From assembly GCA_007859995.1 (NCBI GenBank), contig SMSL01000004.1, positions 164,951 through 228,950 on the forward strand: 64,000 nucleotides of DNA, written 5' to 3'. Shown piece after piece: positions 34,803 to 43,729 of this stretch. The stretch's first letter is position 1. Each line of letters starts with the position of its first letter. Under the pieces are notes generated by a model, which had not been told where the DNA came from, made no database searches, and saw nothing but the letters and a program-made list of their open reading frames with translations. The position numbers were made by a program, and so were the translations under genes. This DNA comes from Candidatus Brocadiaceae bacterium S225 (GTDB lineage Bacteria > Planctomycetota > Brocadiia > Brocadiales > Scalinduaceae).

Positions 34803-35955
34803 CTTCAGCCGACTGCTCAATGTAAAGGAGACGGCCCGGGATGTCAAAAAGCACTACAACAAAAGGGCTGAAGAGGTGCCAAAACATCTCATCAGATACG
34901 CAAATGTCAAGGCCCCTATGGTTGCCTGGAATATTACCCGGAAGTGTAACTTCTCCTGTGATATGTGCCACCTCGATTCTGCTCTTGAGGCAGATAGTGA
35001 TGAGTTAACCACACAGGAGGCCATAACGTTTATTGACCAGATGGCCTCAATGAAGGTCCCTATGATTTCTGTCTACGGGGGAGAACCCTTAACCAGGAAT
35101 GATTTCTTTGCACTTGCGGGTCACGCCCATAATAAGGGGTTGAGGATTATTTTATCCAGCAACGCAGCCCTTATAACAGAGAAAAAAGCCAGGGAGATAG
35201 CGGTGTCCGGTATCTCCTATGTGGGTATTGATATGGACGGATTTTCTCAGATAAGCGGTGCTATGGATGTTATTGCGGGGTTAGAAAAAGCTTTACCCGC
35301 TATAAAGTACCTCAGAGATGCAGGGGTGGGGTGTGGTGTGAGGATTACGATTGGAAGTTTCAACCTGTCTGAGATGTCGTCCATAATCAAGGCGATAGAA
35401 AACGCAGGACTGAAGAGATTTGCGGTTTGTCAACACTTTGGAGGTAGAGATTGGAAGACTGTGAAGGAAGAGAGGCGCGAAATCATTGACTCTCTTATTG
35501 ATTATGCGATGAAGAATCCGGAGATGGAGGTTGTTACCGAGCAATTATATGACGACGGCGTTTACCTTCTGCAGCGTGTTGCGGAGTGTGAACCGGAGCT
35601 TGCTGCTGAGATGGGAAAACTCCTTGCCCGGCAGGGCGGTTGCCCGGCAGGGGACAGGATTGTCAATGTAGACTACCGGGGCAATGTGCACCTCTGCCCC
35701 TACTGGAAGGACCGGACAATAGGCAATATTCGGGAGCAGAAGCTCAGCGATATCTGTTTTGATGAGGGGAACGAAATCCTCACAATGATGAAGGATAAAA
35801 CTCGATATCTCAAGGGCAAGTGCGGGAGGTGCATGCATAATCACATTTGCAGGGGATGCGGGGCCAGGGCAGAGGAAATGTGCGGTGACCCCTTCGGGGC
35901 GGATCCCGCGTGCTACCTGACCGAGGAGGAGATTACCGGGGTATGCCATTCATGA
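34795..35955 (+). CDS. NirJ-like radical SAM/SPASM protein 3 (heme d1 synthesis)
   Basis: 386 residues from ATG 34795, with GAGGAGG seven bases upstream; the start overlaps the previous stop by eight bases. The motif is NITRKCNFSCDMCHLDS (CxxxCxxC). The N-terminus MINFSRLLNVKETARDVKKHYNKR matches copy 1 in layout. The C-terminal GCPAGDRIVNVDYRGNVHLCPYWKDRTIGNIREQKL and CGRCMHNHICRGCGARAE are nearly those of copy 1. The SAM half is more diverged, for example VYGGEPLTRNDF in place of SGGEP and GIDMDGFSQIS in place of VSLDG. It is a likely paralogue with a changed substrate. Confidence 0.85.
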   Translation: MINFSRLLNVKETARDVKKHYNKRAEEVPKHLIRYANVKAPMVAWNITRKCNFSCDMCHLDSALEADSDELTTQEAITFIDQMASMKVPMISVYGGEPLTRNDFFALAGHAHNKGLRIILSSNAALITEKKAREIAVSGISYVGIDMDGFSQISGAMDVIAGLEKALPAIKYLRDAGVGCGVRITIGSFNLSEMSSIIKAIENAGLKRFAVCQHFGGRDWKTVKEERREIIDSLIDYAMKNPEMEVVTEQLYDDGVYLLQRVAECEPELAAEMGKLLARQGGCPAGDRIVNVDYRGNVHLCPYWKDRTIGNIREQKLSDICFDEGNEILTMMKDKTRYLKGKCGRCMHNHICRGCGARAEEMCGDPFGADPACYLTEEEITGVCHS

Positions 35956-36093
35956 TTTTTTTGTGGCGAAAAGAGGGATAGTAACCATTTGAGGAAAACT
36001 GCCTGCAACAGCAGATAACACGAAGTGCTTGAGGTTGGCGCCAAAAATTAACAACACCCTTCACCAGTATTCTACACATATATATTACTACGT

Positions 36094-38085
36094 ATGGAAA
36101 AAAGCATCCCTTCAAAAAAAACGTATTTCAGATTGCTGGGTTATTTAAAGCCGTACCGGAATAAGTCTCTGATCATTCTCATACTTGCAGCGCTCAGCAC
36201 ATATATAGCCGTTTTGCCAATACAGATATTAGGTATTGCTGTGGATGAAATCAAGATAGCCGATAAATATTTGAAAAACACCCAAACTGAATGGCATGAT
36301 GCAGCGGCGCCGGACAAAACGCATGCTTACGAGCTAAAGAGCGCTATTCCGCTTTCGAAACCTCTATTAACGGCCTCACAGTATGTCCATACCCATTGGT
36401 TTAATAGTTATAACACCACCATGGTTACGCTGCTCTTTCTTGCAGTGAGTTTTATAATTATGAATGCTGTAAGCGGTAGTATTATGCTGGTCCATGGTTT
36501 CATTTCCGCAGGATTAGGTCAAAGGCTTACTTATGATTTGCGAAATCAACTTTATGGCCACATTCAGCGACTCCCTCTTGCTTATTTTGAAAATAATAGA
36601 ACCGGCAATATTATGAGCCGTCTCATGAATGATGTCAACTCACTCGAACAGGCAATTGTCGGCCCGATTATTGCCTTTATTACCGACATGTTCAAATTTG
36701 GCTGGATAATCTTTTTTTGTATAAGGCTCGACTGGCAGCTTTCCGTTATTGCACTGGTAGTCTGCCCATTTATCTCCCTTTGCACTTATGGCTTTGGTAA
36801 AAAGATCAGAAGGGCCTTTCGCTCTTTGAGGGACAAGACGGGAGAGCTTAATTCCCTGATTCAGGATAATATATCGGGTATTAAGGTTATTTCCGGGTTT
36901 GCAAAAGAAGCTGAAGAATTGGAACGTTTTCAGGAGAAGAACTACGAAAGCTACAACCTGAACATCCGGATATTACGACTGGCTTCTACATTACGACCGG
37001 TTATCGACTTTATAACTGAAATGGGGGCGGTAGTTGTTATCTGTTTAGGCGGATATAAGGTCTTACAGGGACAACTTTCCGTTGGTACATTTGTGATATT
37101 CTTTCCTTATCTTCAGATGATGTACGGCCCTATTACAGGTTTAACCCGGTTTTACAACCAGGTACAACGCGCCATTGTTTCAACCGAACGAATCTTTGAG
37201 ATACTTGACACACCAAGTGATTTAAAAGATAGCCCTGACGCCGTTGATTTACCACCGGTACATGGACTAGTGGAATTCAGGCATGTTAGCTTCATGTATA
37301 ATCAGGGCGTTGAAGTCCTCACCGATATCAATATAACGGCTCGGCCGGGCCAGATGATTGCGCTGGTTGGTCCAAGTGGTAGTGGTAAGACCACCCTCAC
37401 AAAACTGATCCCCCGATTTTACGACCCGGAAAAGGGGGATATCTGCATTGACGGTCATGATATCAGGCATATAAAACTCCATTCTCTGCGTACGCAGATG
37501 GCAATGGTGCTTCAGGACCCTTTTCTTTTCAACGATACAATTAAGTCAAACATCGCTTATGCTCGATCTGATGCGCCTGATGAAGAAGTTAAAAACGCTG
37601 CCATTGCTGCAAACGCGCACGGTTTTATTGCGGCGTTACCGAATGGATACGACTCTATAATAGGAGAACGCGGTGTAAAGCTTTCCGGGGGTCAGAAACA
37701 ACGCATTGCTATTGCCCGTGCCATCCTTGCCAATCCACGCATCCTCATCCTGGATGAAGCAACCTCTTCTGTGGATACAGAGACGGAACAACTCATTCAG
37801 AAAGCCATCTACAGTCTGGTGAAGGGTCGCACCACATTCGTTATCGCGCATCGTCTGTCAACCATATTGCACGCGGATTTAATCGTGGTGCTCGATAATG
37901 GGAAAATCGTTGAAACAGGACGCCACCATGAACTTCTTGCGAATGGAGGGCTGTATAAAAAACTATTTGAGATGCAGTTCAGTGCTCAGGGAAAGACGAA
38001 ACAGGAAATCTCAGGAACTGAGGTTGGAAAGACAGAATCCACTGATAAACAAAAACAAATTATTGATTTAAATGGATCGGCATAG
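36094..38085 (+). CDS. ABC exporter, fused permease and ATPase (MsbA type)
   Basis: 663 residues. Six membrane helices lie in about residues 15-330, with an extra loop at ~50-105 (VDEIKIADKYLKN...SQYVHTHWFN) that is larger than in MsbA. The nucleotide-binding domain has GPSGSGKTTLTKLIPRFYDP (Walker A, ~422), LSGGQKQRIAIARAILANP (signature), RILILDEATSSVDTE (Walker B) and VIAHRLSTI (switch His). It probably exports lipid or another hydrophobic compound. The neighbours are nirJ genes upstream and a convergent minus-strand group, so its substrate is unclear. Confidence 0.93.
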   Translation: MEKSIPSKKTYFRLLGYLKPYRNKSLIILILAALSTYIAVLPIQILGIAVDEIKIADKYLKNTQTEWHDAAAPDKTHAYELKSAIPLSKPLLTASQYVHTHWFNSYNTTMVTLLFLAVSFIIMNAVSGSIMLVHGFISAGLGQRLTYDLRNQLYGHIQRLPLAYFENNRTGNIMSRLMNDVNSLEQAIVGPIIAFITDMFKFGWIIFFCIRLDWQLSVIALVVCPFISLCTYGFGKKIRRAFRSLRDKTGELNSLIQDNISGIKVISGFAKEAEELERFQEKNYESYNLNIRILRLASTLRPVIDFITEMGAVVVICLGGYKVLQGQLSVGTFVIFFPYLQMMYGPITGLTRFYNQVQRAIVSTERIFEILDTPSDLKDSPDAVDLPPVHGLVEFRHVSFMYNQGVEVLTDINITARPGQMIALVGPSGSGKTTLTKLIPRFYDPEKGDICIDGHDIRHIKLHSLRTQMAMVLQDPFLFNDTIKSNIAYARSDAPDEEVKNAAIAANAHGFIAALPNGYDSIIGERGVKLSGGQKQRIAIARAILANPRILILDEATSSVDTETEQLIQKAIYSLVKGRTTFVIAHRLSTILHADLIVVLDNGKIVETGRHHELLANGGLYKKLFEMQFSAQGKTKQEISGTEVGKTESTDKQKQIIDLNGSA

Positions 38086-38138
38086 CACAATAAGTGGTTA
38101 TAAAAAAGAAGCACGCAACCGTGTATGGCACTTATTCA

Positions 38139-38651
38139 TCACTCTGGTTTGTCATATCGGCTGTCATCTGCCCCCTGCCCTTGATCTGTAAAGTCTAATT
38201 TTGTTTTTGCGTCTTTATTAAAGCTTTCATGGCATGCGTTACACGACTTTATCAGATTATCGAATTCAAGATTGGCTTTATCGGAGTCTTGTTCTTTGCT
38301 GCACAAAATTAATTTATTTAAGGCGCTGTTAAATTCGCTGCTTAATGCCATAAATTCATTTGAAACATTATTATTCTCAATCATATATAATTCAACACAA
38401 TTAAAGCCTATATTTTCTTTGAGCTCTTCTGACCACATAGCCATTTGGACCCAGTCACTGTTTTCCACCGTCCTTGCCAGTCTCCTCATCGTCCTGGATG
38501 CCTTCTTCATGGCCCCTGCCAGGCTCCCCTGTTCTGGTGCAAGTGCCTCAGCCTCACCCATTTCAATCTTTGCCTCCTCAGATTTCTTGCAGGAGGCAGT
38601 GGCTATGGATATCCCGATGATTACGGCAAAAATTATGAGTGAATATTTCAT
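38139..38651 (-). CDS. Cytochrome c'-like monoheme lipoprotein
   Basis: 170 residues. The N-terminus MKYSLIIFAVIIGISIATASCKK ends in a lipobox-like TASC, so a lipidated Cys at ~20 is expected. The rest is helical, and one heme motif SCNACHESF lies at ~140 near the C-terminus. This C-terminal CxxCH on a four-helix bundle resembles cytochrome c'/b562 proteins, which bind NO or transfer electrons. It overlaps the upstream HEAT-repeat gene by four bases (ATGA-type). A role in NO handling near NirS is inference. Confidence 0.75.
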   Translation of the reverse strand: MKYSLIIFAVIIGISIATASCKKSEEAKIEMGEAEALAPEQGSLAGAMKKASRTMRRLARTVENSDWVQMAMWSEELKENIGFNCVELYMIENNNVSNEFMALSSEFNSALNKLILCSKEQDSDKANLEFDNLIKSCNACHESFNKDAKTKLDFTDQGQGADDSRYDKPE

Positions 38652-39520
38652 TTTCCCTCTATCTCTTCCAGTGCCTCTTCCGCCTTCCTCCAGACGCCTT
38701 TGTCACTACCTTTCAGTTTATCAATCAAGTGTTCTACCGCACGGGCATCCTTTATCTTTCCCAATGCCTCTGCAGCACACCACTGGACAGTACTGTTATT
38801 ATCCTTCAGTGCATCAATCAGGGGCTGAACAGCGCGTACATCCCTTATTTCCCCCAGCGCAACTGCCGCATCCCGCCGGACACCGCTGTCATCGTCTTTC
38901 AGTGCAGCAATCAGAGGCTCAACAGCGCGCACATCCATTGTCTTCCCAAGCGCCCTTGCCGCAGAGTTCCGGGTGCTGATATCGACGTCCTTCAAGGTAA
39001 TAATCAATGGCTCAACTGCGCGGGGATCCTTTATCTTTCCCAGCGCTGCGGCTGCATACTGCCGGACTCTGCTGTCACTCTCCTTCAGTGCGGCAATCAG
39101 GGATTCAACTGCTGGTGAGCCTGTCTCACCCAGCGCCCCTGCAGCACTCCACCGTACACTTTTGTCATTGTCCTTCAATGCATCTATCAGGGGTTGAACT
39201 GCGCGGGCATCCTTTATCTCCCCCAGCGCCTCTGCTGCACTCCACCGGACGGTTCTGTCATTGTCCTTTAATGCGGTAATCAGGGGTTTAACTGCACGGG
39301 CATCCTTTCTCTCACCCAGCTGCTCTGCTGCCATCTGCCGGACGCTTCTGTCATTATCCTTAAGCCATTGGATTAACGTGAGCACTTTATCCGCTGTGTC
39401 TTCATCGGTTTTATATTCATCAGGTTTACCGCATCCAACGAACGATATACAGGAAATGATGAGCAACGCAGCGATTGCTGCCTTAATAAAGTTAAATACC
39501 GTGAATTTGCTATGCCGCAT
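38648..39520 (-). CDS. HEAT-repeat (PBS lyase type) lipoprotein
   Basis: 290 residues. The signal peptide ends at a lipobox ISCISFVGCGK, giving a lipidated Cys near residue 30. The mature part is about seven tandem HEAT repeats of ~31 residues with the consensus DARAVEPLIAALKDxDxxVRxxAAxALGEIK. Such solenoids are protein-binding scaffolds. It overlaps the cytochrome c'-like gene downstream by four bases, so the two probably act together. An 11-bp perfect hairpin lies just upstream at 39543. The repeats make this DNA internally repetitive. Confidence 0.88.
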   Translation of the reverse strand: MRHSKFTVFNFIKAAIAALLIISCISFVGCGKPDEYKTDEDTADKVLTLIQWLKDNDRSVRQMAAEQLGERKDARAVKPLITALKDNDRTVRWSAAEALGEIKDARAVQPLIDALKDNDKSVRWSAAGALGETGSPAVESLIAALKESDSRVRQYAAAALGKIKDPRAVEPLIITLKDVDISTRNSAARALGKTMDVRAVEPLIAALKDDDSGVRRDAAVALGEIRDVRAVQPLIDALKDNNSTVQWCAAEALGKIKDARAVEHLIDKLKGSDKGVWRKAEEALEEIEGK

Positions 39521-39542
39521 AATATTTGCCTCCTTCTCTCTG

Positions 39543-39570
39543 ACATGTCATTCGTATGAGAATGACATGT
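39543..39570. promoter_or_regulatory. Perfect hairpin upstream of the HEAT-repeat gene
   Basis: ACATGTCATTC and GAATGACATGT are exact reverse complements separated by GTATGA. The element is 23 bases before the HEAT gene start (minus strand). It includes TGACATGTCA, itself palindromic. It could be an operator or a 5' mRNA stem-loop. Confidence 0.55.
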
Positions 39571-39643
39571 TTGGGAGCAAAGTCTGCCGGTAGAGTATTA
39601 AATTTCTACAAGCTGGAAACTAAAGGCTATCCCCATTAGGAAA

Positions 39644-40060
39644 TTATTCAACCGTAATAGACCCTATCATCCCCTGGTCTAGATGAGCACCGCAGTAGTA
39701 AGGAAATGTGCCGGTAGAGTGAAAGGTGTAGGTAAAGCTCCCTGAAGCCATTTTGCCCGTTTTCCAGAGGCCATCAGGCACGCCCTCCTTCCCATCTTCC
39801 GTCATAATAAATGTCCCACTTGCCACTTCGTGAGCCTTTGCGCCGGTCACAACCCATTTCACACTATCTCCCTGTTTAATCGTTAATGAAGAGGGAACAA
39901 ACTCATAATTACTCGTCATCTTAACAATGTGTGTTGTAGCCCCGGGTGATGGGGAGCTGCTCTCTGAATCACTATTCGTTTGATCAGCAGTACCACACCC
40001 ATAAAAAAAGAATACTATTAATAGAACTACTGTATTTAATACAATCACGGTTCTTTTCAT
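39644..40060 (-). CDS. Blue copper (cupredoxin) lipoprotein
   Basis: 138 residues. The lipoprotein signal MKRTVIVLNTVVLLIVFFFYGCG gives a Cys near residue 22. The cupredoxin domain shows the type 1 copper ligands: His in GAKAHEVAS, then Cys and His in FPYYCGAHLDQGM with a following Met/Gln. The fold resembles plastocyanin/azurin relatives that carry electrons to or from NirS and the cytochrome bc complex. It lies convergent to nothing and divergent from the Rieske gene, which places it in the same respiratory neighbourhood. Confidence 0.88.
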   Translation of the reverse strand: MKRTVIVLNTVVLLIVFFFYGCGTADQTNSDSESSSPSPGATTHIVKMTSNYEFVPSSLTIKQGDSVKWVVTGAKAHEVASGTFIMTEDGKEGVPDGLWKTGKMASGSFTYTFHSTGTFPYYCGAHLDQGMIGSITVE

Positions 40061-40711
40061 AATATGCTCCTCTTTAATTAAGTGCCAATATTTAGGGATC
40101 GCTATAATGGAATTTTTGAAAAGCTATTTAAAAAGCTTACAGCTTCATTGCTTGGATTACAAGTGTATTTTAGTTACAATTTTCAATTTTTATTGCCACA
40201 TTTTTTCAGAGTCAACAATGTAAGCATTATCAGGTTATGACATAATGTCCGCAATATTGGTAAATTGTAATGTGTATTGACAGACTGTCACAATATCGGT
40301 ACGGAAATGCGACGGGCAAATCACATGCTCAAAAATATATTTCTATATGTGTTTTGATAGTTGGTACTTACGTTGTTAGAACTCTTTTGTGCTACTTAAT
40401 GATTATATGGTACATTTTTTGCTAAAGTCTTACGCTAGAGAATGTCAAGTCGGAAAAAGGAGATTGAGGTGTCTTGGATGTGGATAGCTGGTGATGCCCA
40501 TTGGGTCTCTTTGTTTGTCTTCTCTGTGTTCATGCCGGTCTGTGGGATCGTCCTGTTCGGCTGAGGTGATGGGTCTCTCCTTTGTGTTGCTGTATAGCCA
40601 GCCAATCAGGCATGATGAAATATTAAACTAAACGCTTTTCGATGTTGCGATTGCACGATGGGCGGAATTTTTTCGGTTTTTACAACCTTCATTTCCTGTT
40701 AAGTTTTAAAC
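40061..40711. other. Intergenic region upstream of the Rieske/cytochrome b operon
   Basis: 651 bases between the divergent cupredoxin and Rieske genes. It holds regulatory module B (40237-40326) and otherwise AT-rich sequence with no open frame worth calling. Confidence 0.6.
40237..40326 (+). promoter_or_regulatory. Two-palindrome control module, copy B (Rieske operon)
   Basis: TGACATAATGTCC at 40238-40250 is identical to copy A. The palindrome TGACAGACTGTCA starts 40 bases later at 40278 and CGGGC 35 bases after that at 40313; TCACAT is at 40321. A TGTAAT lies between the two palindromes in both copies. It is 386 bases before the Rieske start. The palindromes differ only in their three central bases. 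Confidence 0.65.
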
Positions 40712-41263
40712 ATGGCGGATAAGATTGACGTAAAATACTTAAAGACTATAAGCGGAGAGTCAACAGCGGAAATTGGTGGATCCTACGAACCTGGATCTAT
40801 TCTTGGTCATCCAAAGACAATTACAAGAAGATGCCTTTTCTGGGGAGCATGGGGGTCTTTCTGGGCGCTTGTTGCCATGTGGAGTTTTTCTGTTATTCAC
40901 TATTTGATTCCCAGGGTATCGTATGAGCCTTCAAGTATTTTTAAAGCAGGTAAGCCGGAAGATTATCCTTTGGGTTCTGTGACGCTCATAGAAACACGTA
41001 AGGTATGGATTATCAGAGAGGAGAGAGGTATATATGCGCTGATAGCAGTATGTACGCACTTATCATGTCAGCCTCGATGGATTGAGGAAGAGCAAATATT
41101 CAAATGCCCGTGCCATGGTGGACTGTTTTACAAAAATGGAGTAAATTTTGCGGGTCCTCCACCAAAGCCTTTGTCGCGCGCGCATGTTGAGGTAAGTGAT
41201 GATGGTCGTTTGCTTATTGATAAGGAGAGGCTTGTGAGTGTTGATTATATACTGCCTCTTTAA
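40712..41263 (+). CDS. Rieske [2Fe-2S] protein of the cytochrome bc complex
   Basis: 183 residues. A twin-Arg-like TRRCLFWGAWGSFWALVAMWSF forms the single N-terminal membrane anchor at ~46-70. Cluster ligands are in CTHLSCQPRW (Cys-His) and FKCPCHGGLFY (Cys-His), with the two extra Cys giving the stabilising disulfide. The domain faces the positive side of the membrane (anammoxosome lumen) and takes electrons from quinol. It heads the operon with cytochrome b and two multiheme cytochromes. Confidence 0.95.
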   Translation: MADKIDVKYLKTISGESTAEIGGSYEPGSILGHPKTITRRCLFWGAWGSFWALVAMWSFSVIHYLIPRVSYEPSSIFKAGKPEDYPLGSVTLIETRKVWIIREERGIYALIAVCTHLSCQPRWIEEEQIFKCPCHGGLFYKNGVNFAGPPPKPLSRAHVEVSDDGRLLIDKERLVSVDYILPL

Positions 41264-41375
41264 ATCGGCATTAAGTTTTAGCATGACATATATAAATTTC
41301 TTACTAAGTAGCGTGCGAATTGTAACTTATCTGACAATGGTTATTCTGTCACTTTGATAAGGAGTTGGTTCGGTT

Positions 41376-42173
41376 ATGGAAGAAAAAAAGGAAAACGGTA
41401 AAAAAGGTAAAAATATAGAAGAATTGGCTGCTGGCACGCAGGTATGGAAGGCCATATTCGGGGATCTTCTGTTTGGTGAATTCAAGCCTTTGTCTCCAAT
41501 AAATAGCATAATGCGCGGAATTGCCAAAATTATGCAATTGCACCCGTATAATATGAGTGTGGGTGGGAAGAGAATTATTATGTATACATTTTGCCTGGGA
41601 GGCTTGAGTGTTTTTTTCTTCGCTTTGCTTGCGTGTACGGGAGCATTCCTGATGATTTATTACAACCCTGATGTCAACAAGGCTTATGCGAATGTTGAGG
41701 ATTTTCGATACATTGTGCCGTTTGGTGTTTTGATCAGGAATATGCACAGGTGGACTGCGCATTTAATGGTACTGTTTGTGTCTCTTCATATGTTACGTGT
41801 GTTTTTGACAGGAGCATACAAGCCTCCAAGGGAATTAAACTGGATTGTAGGGGTAATTCTGCTGGTATTGACTATGCTTTCAAGTTTTACAGGGTATTTG
41901 CTTCCATGGGATCAATTGGCTTACTGGGGAGTTACTATAGGATGCAGTATGGGCGAGAATGCTCCATTTTTAGGGGCAAAGGGGCCATTTGCATTGTTAG
42001 AGCCAGGGAAAGACGTGAATTCTATCCTGGTAGGTGGCGCTGCGGTTGGACAGCCCACATTGTTAAGATTTTATCTTTTGCATGCGATAGCGCTTCCTCT
42101 CGGAATAACCGGTTTAATGGGTTTCCACTTCTGGCGGATTAGAAGGGCTGGAGGGGTTTCAGGGCCGTTGTAG
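41376..42173 (+). CDS. Cytochrome b, N-terminal (b6-type) subunit
   Basis: 265 residues with four membrane helices. Heme-binding His pairs are NMHRWTAHLMVLFVSLHMLRVF (helix B, His 14 apart) and LLHAIALPLGITGLMGFHFW (helix D, His 15 apart). The 15-residue step is the cytochrome b6 form. SSFTGYLLPWDQLAYWGVTIG is the conserved quinol-site loop. It forms the two-heme core that moves electrons across the membrane. A four-helix-bundle cassette separates it from the C-terminal subunit gene at 42888. Confidence 0.95.
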   Translation: MEEKKENGKKGKNIEELAAGTQVWKAIFGDLLFGEFKPLSPINSIMRGIAKIMQLHPYNMSVGGKRIIMYTFCLGGLSVFFFALLACTGAFLMIYYNPDVNKAYANVEDFRYIVPFGVLIRNMHRWTAHLMVLFVSLHMLRVFLTGAYKPPRELNWIVGVILLVLTMLSSFTGYLLPWDQLAYWGVTIGCSMGENAPFLGAKGPFALLEPGKDVNSILVGGAAVGQPTLLRFYLLHAIALPLGITGLMGFHFWRIRRAGGVSGPL

Positions 42174-42271
42174 ATGGGCTCTTTCGAAGTTCATTAGTTC
42201 ATTATTCGACGTTCGGTATTCATGATTAAGAAATATAGAATATTAAGATAGGTGAGAGTCCCCTGGAAGAG

Positions 42272-42305
42272 GTTATTTTCTAAGTATGGTTTAAAAGAAA
42301 ATAAC
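42272..42305. repeat. 10-bp stem-loop left of the four-helix cassette
   Basis: GTTATTTTCT and AGAAAATAAC are exact reverse complements around a 14-base loop, 27 bases before the four-helix-bundle gene. Probably part of the inserted element. Confidence 0.5.
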
Positions 42306-42309
42306 GAAT

Positions 42310-42768
42310 AGAGAACATCGAACTCCGAATAATGAATTCAGCAAAAAAGTATGATTTAGAAGATAGATTAATAGAGTTTGCTATAAGGATCATAGAACTC
42401 GTTGAGGAATTACCTAAAACCAGAGCAGGCAATCATATTGCTGGCCAATTGATTAGATGTGGAACATCTCCAGCGTTGAATTATGGTGAAGTCCAAAGTT
42501 CTGAGTCGCAGAAGGATTTTATTCATAAGATGAAAATTATTTTAAAGGAGTTAAGGGAAACAAATATTTGTCTTAAGATTATCGAACGCAAACCTTTAAT
42601 AAAGCAATCGCAAAGGCGAGACAAGATAATCAAGGAATGTAATGAGTTGATTTCGATCTTTGTATCAAGTGTTCGGACTGCACAAAAATCGAAGGAAAGA
42701 GTAAAGAAAAGTTAATAATGGATAGAATTCTAAATTCATAATTCGTTGTTCATAATTCGATGTTCTCT
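42310..42768 (+). mobile_element. Four-helix-bundle cassette with inverted ends
   Basis: AGAGAACATCGAA at 42310-42322 and its exact reverse complement TTCGATGTTCTCT at 42756-42768 bracket a single four-helix-bundle gene. Both flanks are rich in ATTC/GAATTC-type words. The unit sits between the two halves of cytochrome b. The bordering sequence at 42191-42222 (TTCATTATTCGACGTTCGGTATTCATGA) is a further related stretch. It looks like a small mobile or formerly mobile cassette; no transposase is present. Confidence 0.5.
42332..42715 (+). CDS. Four-helix-bundle protein (S23/IVP family)
   Basis: 127 residues. The segments DLEDRLIEFAIRIIELVEELPKTRAGNHIAGQLIRCGTSPALNYGE, SSESQKDFIHKMKIILKELRETNICLKII and CNELISIFVSSVRTAQ match the 23S rRNA intervening-sequence protein family. 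Members occur in rRNA spacers and in many intergenic cassettes; the molecular role is unclear, with helical pentamers known structurally. Here it interrupts the cytochrome b genes and is not expected to be part of the complex. Confidence 0.88.
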   Translation: MNSAKKYDLEDRLIEFAIRIIELVEELPKTRAGNHIAGQLIRCGTSPALNYGEVQSSESQKDFIHKMKIILKELRETNICLKIIERKPLIKQSQRRDKIIKECNELISIFVSSVRTAQKSKERVKKS

Positions 42769-42887
42769 TTATAACGAGTTGTTGCCTTTTGGGCGGTTTG
42801 GTTTGTGGTTTATCAACTCATGTCTGGTTTCGACGTATTGCAGGTTGTGTAATGGTTTAATAGGTTGGGTTTTGCGGGGAAGATATA

Positions 42888-43727
42888 ATGGCTGAAGCAC
42901 AAGATGAGTCGAAAGAAAAAGATGAAGTGATAGTCCGTATGTCAAAGAGGGAATGGGAATACGTTAGGGATATCCATATAACCGGTGATTATAAAGAGGG
43001 ATTCGAAACGTTAACTCCGGAACAGCAGGACTATACAGTTAAACACCTCCGTGATTCTGTTGGGATAGAGTTTATTGCAGGGCTGTTATTCACCTTTATA
43101 ATCATGGTGTGGTCTCTTTTTATGGACGCACCGCTTAAAGAGCTGGCAAATCCATCTGATACACCGCTTGATGAGAGAGCGCCGTGGTATTTTATCGGGC
43201 TTCAGGAACTTCTTGTATATTTTGATCCATGGCTGGCAGGGGTTGTAATTCCTTCTATATTGCTTGTTGGTCTGATAGTCCTGCCGTTTATTGATCCGAA
43301 TAAAGAGTCTGGCATTGGCAGGTACTCCTTTAGGGCAAGGCCGATTGCGGTGTCTGCTTTCTGCTTCGGTTATGCAATGTGGTATATCCTGATAATTATT
43401 GGACAGTTTTTCAGGGGTCCGGGTAGAGTGTTTTATTGGCCATGGGAAGATAAAACCGTGGCAAAGGCAGTGCCGATGGTTGAGATGGTGAACTTTCACA
43501 TCGCCGGCGGGTTTGCGTTTTTCATTCTATACTTCGGGGTTTGTATAGTCGTTCCAAGGCTTATTTTCAAAAATTTTTATAAGACTATGGGCGTTATAAG
43601 ATACCATATTTTTGTAAGTTTAATGGCAATAATGTGGTTAATTCCTATCAAAATTTTTCTGAGATATGTGTTTGACGTTAAATATATTCTATCAATTCAA
43701 ATATTTGATACAATCTTGAGCTTTTAA
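42888..43727 (+). CDS. Cytochrome b, C-terminal (subunit IV-type) subunit
   Basis: 279 residues with several membrane helices. The quinol-site loop reads [43 protein letters not shown], corresponding to the PEWYF region of subunit IV, with Glu replaced by Pro-preceding Ala (A-P-W-Y). A long hydrophilic N-terminus (~60 residues, [30 protein letters not shown]) is unusual, and the C-terminus has two extra helices. It completes the cytochrome b core and lies 2 bases before the hexaheme gene. Confidence 0.9.
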   Translation: MAEAQDESKEKDEVIVRMSKREWEYVRDIHITGDYKEGFETLTPEQQDYTVKHLRDSVGIEFIAGLLFTFIIMVWSLFMDAPLKELANPSDTPLDERAPWYFIGLQELLVYFDPWLAGVVIPSILLVGLIVLPFIDPNKESGIGRYSFRARPIAVSAFCFGYAMWYILIIIGQFFRGPGRVFYWPWEDKTVAKAVPMVEMVNFHIAGGFAFFILYFGVCIVVPRLIFKNFYKTMGVIRYHIFVSLMAIMWLIPIKIFLRYVFDVKYILSIQIFDTILSF

Positions 43728-43729
43728 TT

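Noticed and set aside
38648..39520. CRISPR-like regular repetition in DNA
   Set aside because: The period of ~93 bases comes from tandem HEAT repeats in a coding gene, with no spacer structure. No CRISPR array or cas gene was seen in the window.
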